Assembly (NCBI GenBank): GCA_018873245.2
Contig: JAEMBT020000007.1
Span: forward strand, 6,479,129 to 6,543,128
Direction of reading: 5' to 3'
DNA length: 64,000 nucleotides
From: Archegozetes longisetosus
Lineage: Eukaryota > Arthropoda > Arachnida > Sarcoptiformes > Trhypochthoniidae
The notes beneath the pieces are model-generated. The model made no database searches and was not told where the DNA came from. It saw nothing but the letters and a program-made list of their open reading frames with translations. The translations under genes were made by a program, and so were the position numbers. This document shows, piece after piece, positions 36,157-48,919 of this stretch; positions within the stretch are counted from its first letter, which is position 1; each line of letters opens with the position of its first letter.

Positions 36157-38091
36157 TTTCGACAGTAGTTCGAGATAAGCATAACTGAAATGAGGCAAAT
36201 AAGCGAAAGTTTACCTGCAGTTGATTCTCAGCAGAAGTAATTCTCTGACATATCTCATAATATTTAGTCCATGGCTGTTATGTTAAAAGAAATTTCAAGA
36301 ACATTAGGAAAGAAAACGATAGTCAAGGAGAGATGCAATCATTGAAATTGCGTAGTAGTACAGGAAAACAAAATTCAAGCAAATAAGACCACTTTCTGCG
36401 AATAAGACCATCACTTTCTGCAGAGAATCCTTCGCTCAAGCATCTGTATAGTAGCACTTATTACGCTTTTTCTATTGCATAATTATATCGTTTCTCATGG
36501 ATTATTTTTCATCATAACTCAACACTACTTCCATTTCAGATTAAACTAAGGTTTTTTTTTCAATAATTTCAGCTTATTTTCAGCTAATTTTGAGTTTATT
36601 CTCAACTTATTTTGAGCTGATTTACAGATTTAATAAGAGAGGTTGTGATTGAATGGAAACTATGTTGAACTCGTGTTGAAATATGTTTGAAAATAAAAAA
36701 ATTGTCAATAAATCAACTTAATTATGCCTGAGTAGTTTGGATGAAAAGATGCAAAATCAAATTATCTATTTTTCTTGCAATTATTATTATTTGATTGAAT
36801 AAAACAAGATTTCTCTCTACAATTCAAACAAATAGTTATCAATTTGGATAACCTGAAAACTCATCAAATTCTAAAGACTGAGAAAATTAAAATTTTAGAA
36901 ACTTTCTCAAAAAACCAGACTCATGTGCATAAGTATTATGCTTATTATTTCTCACAACTACATTCAATACCAGTGAATGAGTGGGTGAAAACGTCAATTA
37001 ATGCTTTCTATCAGTTTCAGTACTGCTTCAGTACTGTTTCAGACCTGTCTTCAGAATATAATCATAGATAAATGTTGCAGTTGTGGTGTTCAATGTTGTC
37101 CTATTGAATTGGAGTGCAAATTGCTTATTATAGTAATATGGTTTGGGTTTTCCATTCATCTTTTCGTTGACTAATTCTGGATTTCCATTACTACAGATAC
37201 AATCTTTAGTCTGCATTCTTTAGTTACTTTTTGCTTACTCTCCCGTATATAGAATTCAATACAAATTCAATAATTATGCTGCATATTATTATCAATTCTT
37301 TTCGGTTTATCTCTTCCACCCATTCATTCGAATCATTTAATGTCAAACTTTTTTGTGTTTCGGACTTCTTGTATTGAGGAAAAAATGTTAAACAAATTAG
37401 AAAAAAAGAAAAATTTGCCAAACACTTCATCAAATATGACATATTAAGAACGGAGAATCACTCGAGTATAACATTTTTCTGCATTTCAATATTTGTATGT
37501 AAACTATTTTTGGAGAAGTTTATTCTGTTTTCTCATTTATAAAGTATTTATTTCAGTTTAAATGAGTTTCATTAAAAGCAAAAAATGCAGTTTTGCTAAC
37601 AAATTAAACTTCGAAAACACGGTTTTGTTGTCTCCAGGAATAAGATATATTTTGAAAACCTTGAGAGTTATTCCTTCAGGAGTACGTCAACCGAAAGCTG
37701 AATTGTTTCGTGAATCAAAGATTATTTATGAGATCGTTGTTACTAAGACACCCTTATTAAGACTTCATGCAAATACTCAAATAGGAGTTACTAATAGCAA
37801 ACAAATGAATTTTCAATGTTAAGAACGCTAAACAAACGCGTGATATTTCAGTTTGAAATGGTTTAGATGATTAAAAAATAATTTAATAGTGGCGTCATAG
37901 GGAAAACTTAATTGAGAATTCTGTCCACGTAAATCCCGTGCGTTCCCATCAACAACTAATGTAGAGGCATCCCTTCATAGTCGCATTGATGCCAATTTTT
38001 TTCATCTCCAATTGTGTACAAAGTGGGAAAAGCTCTCTTCGTTTATATATCTTTTTTATATGTAGTTTTATATTTTGCTTTTTAGCTCTCT

Positions 38092-38094
<3 letters not shown>

Positions 38095-38149
<55 letters not shown>
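38095..38149. repeat. (TC)n microsatellite
   Basis: 55 bp of TC; 22 bp further lies copy A of the mini-hairpin family. Confidence 0.95.
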
Positions 38150-38154
<5 letters not shown>

Positions 38155-38171
38155 ACGAAAAAATCATTATG

Positions 38172-38250
38172 TCGTTGGGCGAATGTTATAAAGTGGTATC
38201 TGTAATACTATTAGAATTATAGATAGGACTTTATAGCAATGATTGGACGA
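38172..38250 (+). mobile_element. 79-bp hairpin element, copy A
   Basis: Inverted ends TCGTTGGGCGAATG / CAATGATTGGACGA around a core with GTTATAAAGT, TGTAATACTATT and GACTTTATAGC. Same length and layout as copies at 39828 and 61963. Confidence 0.6.
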
Positions 38251-39827
38251 AATGATTATAGCACACATCTCTTAGTGTCACAGATTTTACAAAGTCGATT
38301 AACAAGTTTTTTGCCACCATTTGTAAATTTTAGCATTAATATTAGGTGTTTTTTAAGTGAAACAATGTTTTCCTTCAAGGTTGTGGTGAATAGAATGAAT
38401 ATTTGTTACAGTGGTTCTTACGGTGGTTGTTAGGCTAAATTGGCATCAATACAAGTATTAAAACCGATTTCTGACTTCTGAGGATTGTTTAGGTATCCAC
38501 TTCTAAGCTATAATTATAAAATATAACACTACTATTATGATTAATATGACTTATCATTAATACGTTAATGCATTAATGCATATCTGATGAGATCACAAAA
38601 AAAGGTTACGTAAGCTAACATTTTTGTTGGCATTTGATGGCCATTACGAGAGCAAAGAATACTTTCCCTTTCTTTCATTGTCTCTAACAAATCACTTTGA
38701 CTTTTGCAAATCTAATTAACGTAAAGTTATTTCGATCCTTCAATCAAAACAGATGAAAAAAGCATACAATTCTGATTAAGCTTTCACCTTTTGGTTTAGT
38801 CTTATTCTGAAAAACTTAGTTTTGTTTATCTTCTGATGACGAGATACTCAGTTTTAGTACTGGATAGCATTCGAGTGGGTATTAGATATTTATTTTGAAA
38901 GCTATTCGAAAATATTTTTCTTATTGCAATCAGTTTTAATCAATTAAAATAGATTTGAATTGAATTTTTAAAAGGAAGAAAAACCCAAAAAATGATAGCA
39001 ATAGATTATTTGCAGTTAATTAATTGTTTATATGACAAATCGTTAGACAGATCACTATTTTCAAAACTGTAAATATGTACAAATAAACTGTCGGAAAGTC
39101 TGATTAATCAAATAGTTAGCAAATAATTTCTGTATAAAATTATAATAAACTAAAACAAAACAGTTATGAAATTAGAATTTCTAAATGGCTATCAATTTTA
39201 ATTTATTGGGTTTTTAAATTAGTCAATTATATTTCAATGTCATCATAAAATGAAAGCAACTGTAAATGTACTTCAATTTCTTATTGAGCTCACCTCCAGA
39301 TCTCGACTCAGTTAAGCGTTAACTTTTAGTGCAAACTTTTACTACGACTTTTATCACTACATCTCATGACTAACGCATCTTAAAATAAATCGATTTCAAT
39401 TAAAAACATAATTCAAATAAGCAAAACTAAAGTATGTGATTGGTGTATAAGATAGGGATGCAAATTTACTGATGATAGATTCATTTATGTTATGGTAGTT
39501 TTAAGTTATACTCATATCTCAATTCATTATAACTCTGATAAAATCTTTTATCTAAAGCTAATTGTGATTTTTTCTTTTCAATCAATCGTTTATGTTATGT
39601 CAGCTCAAAAGTTTAACACCTTGTAACTTATTTTATTTCACTTATGCATAACATCTGAGAATTGATTTTATCACTAAATTATTAATAATTTTTTCCTACT
39701 TTACAATAAGATGTGAAGATATTTAAATCCAATTATCATGTCTTAAATTTCTATTAAAAGTGACCTCGAAATATGTATCTTAAATATTAAACACGCAACG
39801 TTTAAACCAAGTTCAGGGATTGATTGT

Positions 39828-39906
39828 GTTGGTCGGGTGAGTGTTATAGAGTGCTATCTGCAATGTTATTGCAATTACAAATAGCACTCCATAGCACTGA
39901 ACCAAC
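39828..39906 (+). mobile_element. 79-bp hairpin element, copy B
   Basis: Ends GTTGGT and ACCAAC are perfectly inverted, followed by GAGTGTTATAGAGTGCTAT and, on the other arm, ATAGCACTCCATAGCACT. Best-preserved of three copies. Confidence 0.7.
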
Positions 39907-40470
39907 AAATGTAAACGCTATCTCTCATGCATATAACTGAGCGTTTATTATGCAATTTTCAAATGAAATCATAAGTTAATTAGCATCGATGGAGCAATCG
40001 TGCAAAAAATGTTGTATATATATGTTGTATATATTATGTGAATTATGTGCTTGGCATTTGCAACTGCTCTTTCATTTTTCAATAGACAGACATCCCAATC
40101 TATAATTTGCAAATTTGACATATCTCACTAATATTTCATCTCATTCTAACTTATTATTTCAATACAAAACGCTTTTCAGTTTTTCTTTCTATCTCTAAGC
40201 TTGAGGCAAAACATACTAAAAAGTTTTTATATTTTTTCTAACTTTAATTGCAGGCTTTTAGGATTTTCATCTCGTCCTTCCTTTGAAAAAAAAATCTTAC
40301 CTAAAGACCTCATGATAATGGCCTGAAGACCACATTCTTTGACTATTCTTCACAATATTGTAGGTTTGTGGTCGACATTGGATTATTTCAACTGTATTAC
40401 AAGTATTTTTTGTTACATTGAATTTTAATTATATTACTTCGAACTAATATGAATGCAGCCTACAATCTTT

Positions 40471-40612
40471 GATGCAATATAAAGCTTCAATTGATTTCAC
40501 TTTTCACGCCATGTCAAACCTCAATTGACTTCATCTTTGACGCAATATCAAGCTTGAGTTGGTTTAGTTTTAGTTTCAGTTTTGATGTAATATAAAGTTT
40601 GAGTTGGTTTTA
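40471..40612. repeat. Degenerate tandem array
   Basis: About four units of 34-45 bp, each with a form of GATGCAATATAAAGCTTCAA followed by a TTGATTTCACTTTT-like segment; strongly diverged from one another. Confidence 0.6.
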
Positions 40613-43342
40613 GGTTTGCGTGAAAGCAGCACGCACTTTTTCTTAATAAATTATTCAGTTTGAGTATAGATGAATCATTCATTCATGCATTTATATCTCC
40701 TATTATGAAATTTCAAAACTATCCAACAAGCTAATTTATTTCAACTTTTACCAAATTATTCAAACATTTAAATTCTACAAATGTTTCGGTAATTCCGTCA
40801 TTTTTTTGATCTCTTATTTACTGAAATATATTTCAGAAAATCATCACTAGTACTAAATATCACACCTCTTGAAAGAAATTGTTGTTTTAGATTGAGTTTC
40901 GATATGTGACTGTAATCATAATCAGATTCAATGCCATAAAGTGACTCTAAAATATATGTTCAAATTAGTTAAGAGACTGAATGAAAGAGTTTTGGTTGTG
41001 TATGACATTCAAGTGATTATAGAGGTTATAGATGTTGTCCTAATTCGAACGATGACAAATTCATTGGAACCAAAGATCATAAGACGCTTAAATTAATAGC
41101 TCAGTTATCTAGCTATTTATGGCATTTGCGACATACACTTTCGCAATTTTATTATTGATATCGTTATTGAACGTTATTTTTAAGCCGCGATTTCAATTCC
41201 CACAACACATAAATTATAAATCAAACTTATATTGCAGTTACTTTTATTGTTTTTGTTTTGCGAATAAGTTACTAATTGCTAGATTTACGATAAACATCTA
41301 ATCCTATTAAGAATTTGTGTCAAAGTTCTCATTGTTAGTTCACATCTCTCATGATTAAGTTTGCAAATTTCTTTTTTGAGCCCTTCATCAAAACAGATTT
41401 GTTTCAAATCAAATCGTCGTCTCATAAACTTAATCCCTAATCTTTGCTTAACTCATATTTCATTGTTTAAGGTAAATGAGAGTGAGATTTTGAATACTCT
41501 TTTTTTCATTTTTGTCAAGTTTAGTTAGAGGTGAGATAAGCAAAATTCAAGCAGATTGAACATTCAAGCAGATTGATAGTTTAAGGTCTTCAGTAATGAT
41601 ATGATATAATCTTTGTTTTATTTGATTAAGTGGGCTCTCACATAAGCAACTTTCAGGATATTCCAAAAATTAGTTCAATGTAACACTGAAACCAGAAGAA
41701 AGTTGAGGTATTTCGATTGCAATCAGAGAAGTGGTAGTGTGGCGCCAATATGAGATTTGAGTGATCTTCATTTTGGAATTTCTTTATGGAATTGTCTGCC
41801 CTATGCCGATTACAGACATGTTTTGTCTGAGTTCAAGCTGGAACATGTCAGAAATGGTTTAATTGTGAACAAAGTTTGACCTAACTAAAAAGGGGAGTTC
41901 CCTATTTCAACAAATACTTAATAACATTTTCAACTTTTTATTTCACTTTTTCTAACTATAATCTTTCCAATAACTTATCTATTGTTATGTTTGAAAGTTA
42001 TTGAACATTTTATATCAGTCAATGACACTCCAGCTTTTGAGTAGTAGAGAAGATAATTGCTGAAAATATTTGCGTTCAAAAAATAGGTTTGATTTGAAAA
42101 ATGTTCATAAATCTACTAGAAGTTTAGAACACTTTCGAGAAAAGTTTCTGTTTTGTCAAAAGTTAAGAGAGTCTAGTGAGATAAGTAAACATCGAACTAA
42201 TACTACTCAATGAGATGTTAGAAAAAACATTCTCACTAAAACTGTTTCTTACCAAAACACACACGTTCAAATCTTGCTCAAAAACAAAAATAACTTAGTC
42301 ATTCACTTCTATACTCTTGTCTCGTATTATTCCGGGAAAAACACATAAGTGTTACGATTGGTATCAAGTAATGCTTAATTTGTAATTTAGATTATGCTCT
42401 GATTTCTCAAAATTGAATTATGTAATCGTTTATTAATTTATTAATTTTAAGAACTCATTTAAGTTACCTAACATGAATTCTATAGCATTCCAGGGATGGC
42501 ATGCGAACTTGAATACAAGCTATAATGAATTCTTTTCTCCTTTAGCATGCCAATTCAACAACACCATCAAACAAGTTGCTACATAACTTCGCTTTTGTTA
42601 ATCTCAATTTTTTTCAAATTCTTTGTGAGTATAGGCTAAAGAGCAGTTGGAACCTGTCTCTCACCTATCCTTTATCTCAGAATCATTGCCCTAAAGAAAT
42701 CCAATTTTTGATAAGAGGTGAAGGTCACGGTTCGTCCTCATAATCAAATGGTCGGTGTCTTATCGTTGGCTGGTCGTGAGTTTAGTCCGGTTTAGTTAGC
42801 TTTGTTTTAGCAAAAGAAGTTTAAAAGACTTGTAAAGTTAATAATAGTGTTTGATATTTCTAAGAATTGCAAACAAAAGGTCAGACAATTCAAGTTCATA
42901 TTGTTGATCCTTTCTCAACAATAGAATTTATTACAGTTTTTATACTGAATATGATTATCTTGACTCTTCCACTGAATATGATTTACGAACAAAGTCGAAC
43001 AAATTGTAGATAAAACAAACGGATTATATCGATTTTCGTCAATCATCTTATAAGTTAAAGAAGTGTTACGTGGTATTTGATTACTTTAAGGGTTTAAAGA
43101 GGTTTTTTCCAAGTAAAACCCTTCTGATTACTATTCAAATGAATAGATATTTTTTATAGTAAGTAAAACATTCACAGCAATCAGATTAGCTAACGATGGA
43201 ATGCTGATGACATACCAAAAATACAACTACTCAGTATTGCATTTCTTAATCAAGTTTGATAGCAATGAAATACTGCGTGGGATTCTATTACTTATCATTG
43301 TGTCAATATTAGTATTAGCCTAAGTCTTAATCTTAACTAAGC

Positions 43343-43591
43343 TTAACTCTTACTGCTTTGTTCGGACAGGCTCTCCTCAAACAAATCACTTTGATTCACT
43401 TCTTCATCTCCATAGACATTTCTGTATTTTTCTGATTCATTTCTTCTCTTATCCACTTCATTTCTCATATCAATCCATAGATTACTTAAGTATTGTTTGT
43501 AATTGTCTTTAGTGTATAAACGGTGTGAACCCCGACCTTCAATTGTCACGACGTTTGGCTTAAATTGAGCATCGCCTGTGAAGGACGTCAT
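43343..43591 (-). CDS. Terminal exon of an unrecognised gene
   Basis: 82 codons with clearly coding composition, ending TAA at 43343-43345. The protein is polar: TIEGRGSHRLYTKDNYKQYL, then NLWIDMRNEVDKRRNESEKY and an acidic/Ser end (DLFEESLSEQSSKS). Just upstream of the ATG is an attattATAG acceptor (about 43609-43612), and the frame stays open to it, adding hydrophobic residues (FIAFI) before MTSFTG. I infer that this is the cytoplasmic tail of a membrane protein whose preceding exons, to the right on the minus strand, were not found; a self-contained 82-residue protein is the alternative. No family is recognised. Confidence 0.55.
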   Translation of the reverse strand: MTSFTGDAQFKPNVVTIEGRGSHRLYTKDNYKQYLSNLWIDMRNEVDKRRNESEKYRNVYGDEEVNQSDLFEESLSEQSSKS

Positions 43592-43741
43592 GATGAATGC
43601 TATAAATCCTATAATAATTAATGATTAATATTTATAGTAACCATTATTTCACTCTTAATTAAAATATAGATTTTCTTAATAGCTGTCAGATTAGATCTAA
43701 TTCTATCTGCGAGTTCCTTCAAATCTATTATTAAGAAGTTA

Positions 43742-43787
43742 GAATGCTTGCTATTAAGCTGTTTGAATGCTTGCTATTAAGCTGTTT
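43742..43787. repeat. 23-bp tandem duplication
   Basis: Two exact copies of a unit beginning GAATGCTTGCTATTAAGC. Confidence 0.9.
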
Positions 43788-44830
43788 GAATGTTTATTAT
43801 CTAAACCTATCAATCATTTTGACTATCTATAAACTTTTAGAAATTCCCAATCGATTATAAATATAGTTAGAAAATCCCTAAATGGTTAAAAAGGCCATAA
43901 ATCTTAATAAAAGTTAATCAATTCAATGTAGAGGAATGCCAACTATAGGTGTGATTGTGGTAGGATTTACTATATTTGCTGACAATTAATGTCCTCGAAA
44001 TTTGGATACATAGTTCGTGAGACTATATTTTTCAAATGGGCAAAACCTACACAACAATCGAGTTGAGCCCCACTTCACAACTCTCGTAATTCTGTGTAGT
44101 TGTAAAACACTTTCAATAAAATTCAAATAATATTTTTCTTTCTATTTATAAGTTACAAAATCAACATTATTAACACATACTATTTGACAGCCACTTAACA
44201 TATCTCTAATACATTTACACAAATCTCTAATATTTTCATAAGAAAAAGCTAAACTACAGATTTATGGGCCTATCAATTACTTTAAAACGTCTTAATTCTA
44301 AATATTTGAAATTTAAGTTTTTCCACAAAGTAGAAGATTCCGATGGATTTAAATTAAATTTTTGACTTTTGGCCTTTTCGTACTCTCGATCGGAGTTATA
44401 AATCTTAGAAACATTTTATTCCGCCAATTTTCTTAATTGAGCCTAAGCTAAGATTTATAACATTGAATCGTGGAATTCATTTTTAAAACAAAAACAAAGT
44501 ATTTTTATAGACAGAAAATGCATGAAATTTTCAAACAACTAATGCATTTGAGAGAATTAGTAGTCGTATAGGATAAGTTTTGGATAATTTATGAGGAATT
44601 TGATTACAACTAATATGAAAATAAGATGCAAGGCCAGTCTTTCAAAGGGTAAGCCAAGTTATTACAATTTATCATATCCTCTAATGCAAATCTAAGTTTC
44701 TAGTCATTATTTCTTCTTCGTAAACACTGTTAACAACCTTTTCACTCAGCCATCAATCTTCCAATTTTTGACTATAGTATACCTTCAGGTGGTTAACCCT
44801 TATTCAACATTTGCCAGGAATTTAACATGA

Positions 44831-44905
44831 TATTAGCTCTGAGAATCTAACGTAGTATTAGCCCTAAGAATCTAGCATAACATTAACTTTAAGAATCTAA
44901 CATAA
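44831..44905. repeat. 25-bp triple tandem repeat
   Basis: Three units of the type TATTAGCCCTAAGAATCTA followed by GCATAA. Confidence 0.85.
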
Positions 44906-46591
44906 GAAAGCATTAGTGTTTGTTTATAGCTCATTTAATGGTTTTACGTAGAAAGTTCTTTGCCTCTCTCTATTTACAATATTTGGGACTTTTTATTGCA
45001 AAATAAAGTTAATCTAACAGAGAATTTCCAATTTCAAAACTTTTATTTTGGTTTTTACCAGAGGTTCACCTTGAAGTACATTCTGAGACAGATTTAGCCT
45101 AAGGCTCATCTTTTTGCTTAATATCTAGTTTTGCGGATACAATAACAATAATTAAAATACTAATCTTTGCTTATTTGTGATTAGGTTTACTGATTAAATG
45201 CTAGTTTTGTCGTCTCTTGTAAATGATATAAAAATTGTCTCAATAGGATTACTAGAAAACAACTAAATTATATAGAATTACAAAATGTTTCATGTCGACC
45301 TTAAACTTTTTTTCATAATAATTCAATATGTTGTTTTCGACTTTTTTCCTAATCCTTTTAATGATATTATTTTTTTAGAATTTTGTATTTGATTGTGAAG
45401 TAATGACTTATTGTTCAAAATCACAATTGCTTATTCTCGTGATAATGATAAATTGCAATCATATTATTTATACTCAAAAACTTAACACTCCCCGATAGCA
45501 ACAAGGAAAATATCGTTGCTATATCAGCTTCCTGTGACGCACCTTAATTTGTCGTCAAATTTGATTTCTAATTTGTTTTCATTACTATATTGAATATTCT
45601 ATAAGTTTTTAATACCTGAAGATATTATGATCTGATGGAAAGAATGCCATCACAACGCATCGCTTCTGGTTGCTATGGAGGATTATCGAGTTTTTGAGTG
45701 TGTACACGAAATATTTAACGGGGATATATTGTATTAATAGTCATTCTTAATGATTCATAATTGTGTTTATGATTAATTGTCAGGATTAACGTGAATTTTA
45801 ATTGATGGAGTCATATTGAAGCCAGTCTAATATTGATTTATTAAAGCCTAGAGCTCATTTGTATGAAATTAATAATTAAATTTTGTGAGCAACATCAGTC
45901 TCTAATTTAGATTCAAACCAATCTAACAAGCTTAATTTGTAAGCTCAGAGAAACAAATATCGATTATGGCTCCAATGATTAATAATTAATTGAAATAACT
46001 TGGAAATAAGCATTCAAGAATTAGCTGTTCATTAACTTTTGATAATGAATTTAGAAATTTTGAGGGTGGAACAGATAGAGATTTATTCGGTATTTATTCA
46101 ATGCGTGATATCAAGCATGAGAATAAGATCTCTCACTATTTCGCATATTTACTAAAATATAATTTATTTCGATAGTGTTCCTGAACTCAAGTTGCGCCAA
46201 CTTTTAATTTGATTCTCATAAATAACAATCAATCACTATTAATAATGATTATTATTCAAAAAAAGCATAAAGTTATATTTAAGTTTTAAACTAACTTTAT
46301 TCCAGTCACGTCAATAAGATTTACATTAAATGATAGCTCGTTTGCGATATTCACTAATCAAATCTAGAGATAAACTAACTATCAAATATGAACAAAACGA
46401 GTCGAATCACGAACCAGAGTCATCAATATGAATTTTCTTTGGCTCAGGTTTCAAAACCTTTTTCTCGTTATTTCATTGTATTCTAACATCTTTTGGAGGT
46501 TAGACAATTCTTTATTTTTTGGTTTATTCAGAATACTGAGAGTAAAATCATCTTAAAATATGAATGCTTGTCAGTTATCTTAATCCAAATA

Positions 46592-46659
46592 CAGTCAATC
46601 GTACTTATAGTAAACGCTTTTAGTTGCATCAACTCGTTCACTATAAGCGGGAATGACTA
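46592..46659. mobile_element. 68-bp TA-flanked hairpin MITE
   Basis: Left arm CAGTCAATCGTACTTATAGT and right arm complementing to TAGTCATTCCCGCTTATAGT, with TA at 46590-46591 and 46660-46661. Nearly the whole element is palindromic. CAGTC/TA layout as in the elements at 23982, 52955 and 57857. Confidence 0.7.
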
Positions 46660-47867
46660 TAATCAACTTCTGAAGAGTGAAAACAATGTCTTATTATTAA
46701 GGAATATATTTTAAATGTAAAGGTATGATCAACTGATAATGAAGTTACTTTCGAAACTAAACAAGCTGATAAAATCAAATCAATCACTGATTCAGTCAAA
46801 AAAAACAATTATTATTCAGCTTATGTAAATAAATGCTTAATAAAAAATGAAATGTAAACTACCCTTTAATATATTAACCTTAGTATCAGTCTTTCTAACG
46901 ATTCATAATTTAATTTACAATACAATATAGTTCTTTACTTACTTTTGCTAATAGTTAATCGATGTACTAATACTTATTAAAAGAGAGAGAGAGCACAATG
47001 GTTTTATGATTAACTTATTCTGAAGCGAGATAATAATCAGTTTTAATGATTATATAAATAACACTGTTTAACAATAGAACATTAGAAAAGTTAGGAAACA
47101 TTTCAGCTTTTATTATATAAATATAAGGTTTCTAGGTCGACATCACTAATTATGTGGACATCAATTTTCAAATTATGGATCTAATCAAATCCACTTTTAT
47201 TTCTTTATAACCATTTGTTTTTCCAATTTCCATCTCTAATCTCCTTTTAAATCGTATTTAACTCTATACTTTTTTACTGTTACCCAAAGGAAATTATATC
47301 CAAATTTATTATTCCATTCCGGACTAGTATTAGTTTTATTGATCTGTAATAAACTTCTAATAGACTATTAATTTTTAATGTTTACAATTTTTCGTTCAAT
47401 TATGATGAAAATTGAATTTCTAGCTCTATTTAATAGTATAGCTCAATAATTTATAGATTTATAAGATGCCATTATGAGATCTTCATAAGAAGATAGTGAA
47501 AAATCTAATGCAATATTGAATGCTTGAACTAATATTCAAAACAATATCTCTTATACAAGTATTTTGTCTGTAGGCAAATATTTTTCAGTAAATACCAAAA
47601 CTTTGAGCTTTAAAACAAAAAATTTTGACATATCGAAAAGGAAAATACAATAAAAAATCCTTTGAACTAAAAAAAATCTGAATTTAAAATTGTAAAACGA
47701 TTCAAGGATTGAATGAACTAATTTAAGAAAGTTGTATAAATTTGTTGCTAGATTTATGCAAATTGAAAATAAATAAAGATTATGAAATATTTGGAATAAA
47801 TTGATTAATAACAAAAAATAGCGTGAAAAACATTGAACGATCTCTAGACTTTTCTATAGTTAACCAA

Positions 47868-47873
47868 TTTATT
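47868..47873 (-). terminator. Polyadenylation signal of EMC8/9
   Basis: AATAAA on the minus strand 94 nt past the stop codon. Confidence 0.5.
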
Positions 47874-47966
47874 AAAATCAGTAGTGAATAGACATATAAT
47901 AATAATCCAAAAATGGTATAAACTTATAAATGATTTAATCACAGGTTTTCTTCGAACGGGTGAACA

Positions 47967-48919
47967 TTAATCAACGCTAACTTTAACCCAATTATCGATT
48001 AGATCATTGATAGCCTTATTATTCCAGTCGGACTTAATGTCATCCAAATGGTTGTCGAAATCGACTAAATTCAAATGATGTTGATTTTTATAAATCAACT
48101 CCTGAACAGCACTGAAGGCAACAGCCGGGCGGTCGATTCGATGTCCGCCAGTTTTTAATTTCCACTTTCCATCGTTATACTGGTAAAGACAGAGCGCGGA
48201 TTCGATCTCGTTCTGGTCGTCGAGAGCAGAAGCCAAACCAAAATTATTAACCATTACTAGTGCAGAATCGGTATTGTTTTCCCACAACTTTTCGCCAATT
48301 CTTTGAGCGAATACATTAGGCGTTGAGTCGTGAAAGTATTTGTTTGCCTGATAGTAACCTCCGATCGTTAGTGAACTGCTTTTGTAATAATTCGATATCT
48401 GTTAACGATTTAATCGCAAAATCAATTCGTTATTTATTCATAGCTTATTGTATATTAATTATCGACTAATTACTCTTGATTTTAATCTAAACAAAAACAT
48501 TGAACTCATTATTGTTATTAGTATTCATAAATTGTTTAATTTAAAAACAAGTTTTATTGCATAACAATTATTGAAAATAAATAAGTCATGAAAATGAATT
48601 TTAATCATATTAAAAATCATAGTCAATGAAGGGTTGATTCGATTTAGAAACAGATCAATCAAATGGTAAGAGAGATAAATAAAATAATAGGATAGAATTG
48701 TCGTAAGATGTAGACCTGAATGAGAGCCATTTCAAGATTAGGTGTGAGGCCATGTCCCGAATGAAAGAGCGGAATAGCGTCGACAAACTCGATAGAATTG
48801 ATTGAAGTTTTCTTCTTCTTTTCGGTTAATATTATACCATTTACGGTGGCATGTGGATATTTTAATGAATGCATTACTATCTTTGTGTAACATTTTACTG
48901 ATATCACTATCTCACTCAT
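47967..48919 (-). CDS. EMC8: ER membrane protein complex subunit 8/9
   Basis: Subunit of the ER membrane complex, which inserts transmembrane segments; EMC8/9 sits on its cytosolic side. Exon 1 48716-48919 (MSEIVISVKCYTKIVMHSLK...), exon 2 47967-48398, phase 0, intron 317 bp; 211 residues, matching the family length. Diagnostic blocks: KYPHATVNGIIL, VDAIPLFHS, LEMALIQ, GGYYQANKYF, DSALVMVNN and LVDFDNHLDDIKSDWNN near the end. The fold is MPN-like, but the JAMM metal-binding residues are absent, as is normal for EMC8/9. Invertebrates usually have a single gene where vertebrates have the EMC8/EMC9 pair, so the symbol stands for both. Confidence 0.94.

Larger units (their letters stand above)
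35418..38094. other. Intergenic, simple repeats only
   Basis: Contains a GACA-type microsatellite (35786-35820) and a GGTCCGGTTT-type tandem repeat (36107-36156). An 86-codon frame at 37562-37822 (plus) has unremarkable composition and no recognised domain; other frames are shorter and random-looking. Confidence 0.35.
38251..43342. other. Intergenic, mostly featureless
   Basis: Contains hairpin copy B (39828-39906) and a degenerate tandem array (40471-40612). No exon, RNA gene or transposase recognised. Blocks near 41740-41870 and 42650-42800 are somewhat less AT-rich and could be regulatory; nothing specific can be named. Confidence 0.35.
43592..47867. other. Intergenic or intronic, small repeats only
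   Basis: Contains a 23-bp duplication (43742-43787), a 25-bp triple repeat (44831-44905) and a 68-bp TA-flanked hairpin element (46592-46659). The preceding exons of the 43343 gene should be here but could not be identified. Confidence 0.35.

Noticed and set aside
37562-37822. 86-codon plus-strand frame
   Set aside because: No family resemblance and weak coding character; kept only as a remark in the intergenic entry.
45480-45530. Small hairpin with ATAGCAAC / GTTGCTAT arms
   Set aside because: Short stem of the size expected by chance in 64 kb and no supporting features.
46493-46714. 73-codon plus-strand frame
   Set aside because: It runs through a 68-bp palindromic MITE and has no gene-like composition.
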